Positions 60,291 to 64,000 of a stretch of 64,000 bases of DNA are shown here, piece by piece; the stretch's first letter is position 1; each line of letters begins with the position of its first letter. The position numbers were made by a program, and so were the translations under genes. Where the stretch lies: assembly GCA_963277665.1 (NCBI GenBank), contig OY728128.1:1350372356-1350436355 (forward strand), in the 5' to 3' direction. The notes below the pieces were generated by a model that saw only the letters and a list, made by a program, of their open reading frames with translations, was not told where the DNA came from and made no database searches. The stretch is from Viscum album (lineage: Eukaryota; Streptophyta; Magnoliopsida; Santalales; Viscaceae).

Positions 60291-60830
60291 TTCTTGGGTT
60301 TGGCTAGTTATTGGAGTTGGTTTGTTTAATACTTCTCTAAGATTGTATCTTTTATGATGGATTTAACTTGTAAGGGTATAAATTTTGAGGGGAATGATAA
60401 GTTTCACAGATATTTTCTGGAACTAAATGTGATATTTACTTTATCTCAAATTTTTAATTCTTATAGAACTAGGTTTAGGTTATTATATTTTCTATAATTT
60501 TTTTGGAATGGGTTTGGGATGTGTCTTGATGTAGGGGAGATAGGAGGTATCCTATAGATCATTCAGTTATTCCCTCATGATAAGAACTACCCTACCCATG
60601 ATACTGAGTTGGCATCAATTATGCATGCACTCATAACATGGCATCACTACCACTTTGTGGAGTAGTTTATAGTATATTATAATCATAAAATCATGAGGTA
60701 TATTTTTACTCAAAGGTATTTGAACTTGCAACAGAGATGCTAGGCGGAGTATCTCTGGACTTTTTATTTTTATATTTCTTATACTCATGGAAAATTGAAT
60801 GTGTTCACTGAAGCACTAAGTATGAAATTA
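60290..60830 (+). pseudogene. Element Z copy 2 RNase H (decayed)
   Basis: GMGLGCVLM near 60508-60535 and DTELASIMHALITWHHYHF near 60600-60660 are conserved blocks. The first catalytic aspartate is not recognisable. Ends near LNVFTEALSMKL (60790-60830), the usual DALSR region. Confidence 0.55.
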
Positions 60831-61099
60831 CTAACAAAAGTAGTGAAGGAATCAGTGGAATGGTGGTATTTAATTATTTTTTCTACTGAGATGAGATTAG
60901 GAATAACAGAATCTAGTGGGAAGGTATTTCTGTATTTGATTTAGGATTAATTTTCATTTAATGGGTAGGTTTAGATATAGTATATGTCTGATCCCAATTT
61001 CTAGATCTTTAGTAAAATCATTTATAGTGGGGAGACCTCAAGTGAGTGTTCTTGGTCTCCCGGTGGTGCTTCATGTTTTTGAAACATGTTGGTTTTTCT

Positions 61100-61860
61100 T
61101 TTTTCCCTAAGGAAAGATTTGATAGACATTGGAAACCATTCTTTTTTGTTAATACACCTTGGTACTACCAAGATGTATCATGATTTGAGATAATGGTATT
61201 GGTGTTTGGGGATGAGATGGTAGATTATGGATTTTGTATCGCAGTGTCATACTTGTCGGAGAATCAAAGTGGAACACTAGAGACCTATTGGTTTGTTTCC
61301 CCCTTACCCATTCTGGTATGGAAATGAGATGATATTTCAATGGATTTTGTCATTGGTTTACCATTAAATCCTAGTGGTAAGGATTATATTTGGGTGTTCA
61401 TTGATCAACTAATAAAATTATTTTATTTCCTCCTATAAAGGAGATGATAAAGGTGAAATAGATTAGGGAATTTTATTTCTGAGAAATTGTGAGACTTTGT
61501 GGGGTTCCCTATTTAGTTATTTCTAAAAGGGGCCCAAAGTTCACATCTAGGTTTTAGAAATTTTTGTAGGAGGTATTGGTTTCCCAGTTGAAATTGATCA
61601 TGGTATATCATATATTGATGGATGGATAGATATAGAGAGTTATCTTGGTTCTTGAGGATATGAATCAGGCTTGTGTGTTGGATTTTAGTGGTTCTTAAGA
61701 AAATAGTATTTTTTTAGTTGAGTTTGCCTATAACAATATTTATCAATCCTTGATTAAAATGGTTCCCTTTGAGGATTTTTATGCATATCCATTTAGAATT
61801 ACCTTGTTCTTAGAGGATTTGGGTGAGTGGTCCTTGGTTGGGATATGTCTTGTTTAGGAT
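61100..61860 (+). pseudogene. Element Z copy 2 integrase (decayed)
   Basis: A zinc-binding fragment near 61145-61270 (NTPWYYQDVS in one frame, TKMYHDLR in another; CHTCRRIKVE) and core fragments WVFIDQLIK (61390-61420) and VSQLKLIMVYHILMD-like text (61577-61620) are recognisable. The FAYNNIYQSLIKMVPFEDFY block is at 61722-61780. Confidence 0.5.
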
Positions 61861-62199
61861 ATTATATAGAGGTTTTAGTTGATTTAAAAGAGATTTATAA
61901 CAGAAAAGAGTCTTCATAAATCATATGTGGATTGTCTTCGCTGGTTACTAGAGATTGAGGTTATTGATCATGTATTTCTTAAAGTTTCACCTTACTTGGG
62001 GAATCATCAGTTGCGTACGTAGGGTAATATAGTACCAAGGTTTTTGGGGCCCTTTGAAATAATTGGGTGACTAGGAATGGTGGGCTAATGGTTGGACTAA
62101 CCATATTGTTTTAATTCTATACACAATTTTTTTCTAGCTGAGGAGGAATCGACCAGATCCTTCCCATGTGATTGAATGAGAGGATTTGAATCTTGATCC

Positions 62200-62340
62200 T
62201 AACATCACTATGGTTGAGAAACCTATTCAGATTATGGATATTTGTGAAAAAATTTGCAAGGTAAAATGATTCCTTTGGTCCATGTACAATATAAGTGCAG
62301 ACATGATAACCACAAGATGTGGGAGTGGGAATTATTAATG
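62200..62340 (+). pseudogene. Element Z copy 2 chromodomain remnant
   Basis: IQIMDICEKI followed by MIPLVHVQYKC and HKMWEWE in shifting frames, matching the chromodomain tail of copy 1. Confidence 0.4.
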
Positions 62341-62418
62341 CGATAGTAATAGTTTTTACTTTTTGTGAGTCCAAGATCTTAAGGAATTTTGGGGGAAAAT
62401 TTTTTATGTAAGGGAGAT

Positions 62419-64000
62419 TGTAACACCCAATTACCTTTCATCAGGTATGCTTTGACTCCTGATTGGGTTTTCCTTTTTATTTGGGTGCATTGAGGGTTTC
62501 TCAGGAATGGATTTTATTTACATGGGAAAATGACCTAATGTATAGTGATGTGTGTTATTTTTTATTAATTTAGTGTGGGTATAAATTTTTAAATAGATTT
62601 AGAAGGTTCTCCTTAAGTTAGGAGAGCCATAATTTTTGGTTCAAAGGTTTTATGTAGAAAACTATTTTGATTGCTTTCTTATGGACACATTCACCTCATG
62701 AATGGGTTACATTAAATGAATATTTTTTAGGAAAGATTTTTTAAGTCTTATGTAGGGTCTAAAAGTTATATCGGTCATGAAACCATTACACAATGTGAAA
62801 ATATTTATTATTATTTAATTTAACCTATGGAAACTTATTTTTTAGTGTATGTTTAATTTGTGGGATTTTACACTATGAAAGGGATTCAAGACATGTATTC
62901 CTTGGGTCTAGCAGTCTAAAACATGTTTTACACCTGAATATTTGATCATTTGGTGTATAGTATTTCCTCTTGAACCATGATATGATTTTGGGTGATTTTG
63001 GGTGATCTCCCTTATTTTGGATCACTCTATTTGGAGTTTGAATCCTATAGTAGTTGGAGTGCATATCCCTAGTAAGTTGTCTTTCTAATTCATTATTTCA
63101 TTTGGTTGTATTTGGTGGTGTTGGTTGTGTTCGTGATTCAAATTCTTGATCAATTTGGGTTTTTTATCAATCATTATCAGTTTCTTGTGGTTCCTTATAT
63201 TTATAAGTCTGATCCACGGTTCTCCAATCTCTGTTGTTGATGGAAGATATTATTCTATCATTTTTGAGTTAGTTATATCTATGCATGTGTTTCTAATTAA
63301 TGAATTGTTTTATTTTATTTTTGATCCCTTTGGGTTTTTCATTAAAATGTATAGGAATTGGTGTATAAATTGTTTTTATTAAATGTGAGCATGGATTTTG
63401 GAAATGGTTTTGGAAAAACATAGAACATTGGGAACCATGGGTTCATCAGAAAATTGACATAGGTAACCCAAGTGCATGTGGAACCACTAGGGATTACTTT
63501 TGTGATATCGAAAGACTATAAAAATGATTGATATTGGTTGGAACCAACATATTCCTAGTTTAGGCTTCATTTATTTCTAGTATGTATTCCCATTGTCTAG
63601 ATCCAAAATAGTGTGCTTTATCTTTTATACCTATTTATTCACATGATGGTTTATTTCATGGATATTTCCTCACAAGTTTAGTTTACCTATTTTTATTTTA
63701 TACCTAATATATTCCTAGTTTTAGTGAATATGGTATGCATTTATTTAAAATAAAGGAATGTTAAAAAAATTATTTTTGAAAATTATATATAAATTGGATT
63801 TCGTATTAAATCTAGAACCTGTGCATTCTTAATATTAGTACTTGTATATATTCTTTGGTGATATACAACTAGGATCTATGAACACACAATACATTTTAAT
63901 TTGGGTTGTTTTAAACCTTTATTTTCAAGACTTAGGTAAATAAAATGGCATTGTATAGCATGTCAATTTATCTTTTCATCTATCTCCTTTTTAGTGGGAT
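62419..64000 (+). repeat. Element Z LTR 3, cut by window end
   Basis: Starts TGTAACACCCAATT after a purine run (AAGGGAGAT). Colinear with LTR 1 and LTR 2 to the end of the window. The full LTR would end roughly 220 bp further on. Confidence 0.7.

Larger units (their letters stand above)
48982..64000 (+). mobile_element. Element Z: tandem Ty3/gypsy array LTR-interior-LTR-interior-LTR, plus strand, runs off the right edge
   Basis: Three related LTR starts lie at 48982, 55697 and 62419, separated by 6715 and 6722 bp. Each interval holds one LTR of about 1.8 kb and one decayed gag-pol. All are in the same orientation. No other sequence separates the units. The whole array is strongly C-to-T and G-to-A shifted. 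It begins inside the X 3' LTR. Confidence 0.75.

Noticed and set aside
1..64000. A host plant gene or an undescribed defence-type system
   Set aside because: Both strands were read through; every recognisable protein motif belongs to Ty3/gypsy Gag-Pol, and the rest is LTR or noncoding interior.

Overview
The window is plant nuclear DNA, almost certainly intergenic or pericentromeric heterochromatin. It is built from Ty3/gypsy LTR retrotransposons nested inside one another. I see no host gene, rRNA, CRISPR array or bacterial-type operon. The plant assignment rests on primer binding sites of the plant Met-tRNA type (TGGTATCAGAG), LTRs of 3-4.7 kb, and pol proteins ending in a chromodomain, features of the plant chromovirus (Tekay/Del-like) group. 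I cannot name the species. Most elements are AT-rich and shifted by C-to-T and G-to-A changes, as expected of old, heavily methylated repeats.

Layout. (1) Element Y, minus strand, 1-20716: broken gag-pol (1-3955) runs off the left edge; its 5' LTR (3956-4510 plus 16588-20716) is split by element B. (2) Element B, plus strand, 4511-16582: complete but dead, with target duplication ACTCA; its 3' LTR carries a 1.14-kb tandem duplication that the 5' LTR lacks. (3) X' LTR fragment, minus strand, 20717-21339 and about 32746-32959: the DNA into which Y and element C inserted. (4) Element C, plus strand, 21340-32740: GC-rich, youngest-looking, with 3.28-kb LTRs and one gag-pol frame from 24901 to 29412 that has 20 in-frame stops and no net frameshift. 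(5) Element X, plus strand: 5' LTR remnant about 32960-33687, a 1.5-kb noncoding interior to 35202, and a 3' LTR at 35203-36124 plus 46500-48981. (6) Element L, minus strand, 36125-46494: two 4.3-kb LTRs around a 1.74-kb noncoding interior, inserted in the X 3' LTR. (7) Element Z, plus strand, 48982-64000 and beyond: LTR-interior-LTR-interior-LTR with a period of about 6.72 kb, gag-pol badly decayed in both interiors.

How it fits together. B sits in Y, Y and C sit in X', L sits in X, and Z begins inside X. None of the gag-pol copies can make a full protein. X and L have no coding interior, yet their interiors resemble each other, so they look like one non-autonomous family that would depend on proteins from relatives such as B, Y or Z. 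Different LTR families here share short conserved blocks: a U3 motif near TGATGAATAGT, an island TACTGAG...CTCACCC near the LTR 3' end, and a roughly 200-bp periodic 40-bp motif downstream of the promoter. These shared noncoding blocks are the most interesting part of the window.
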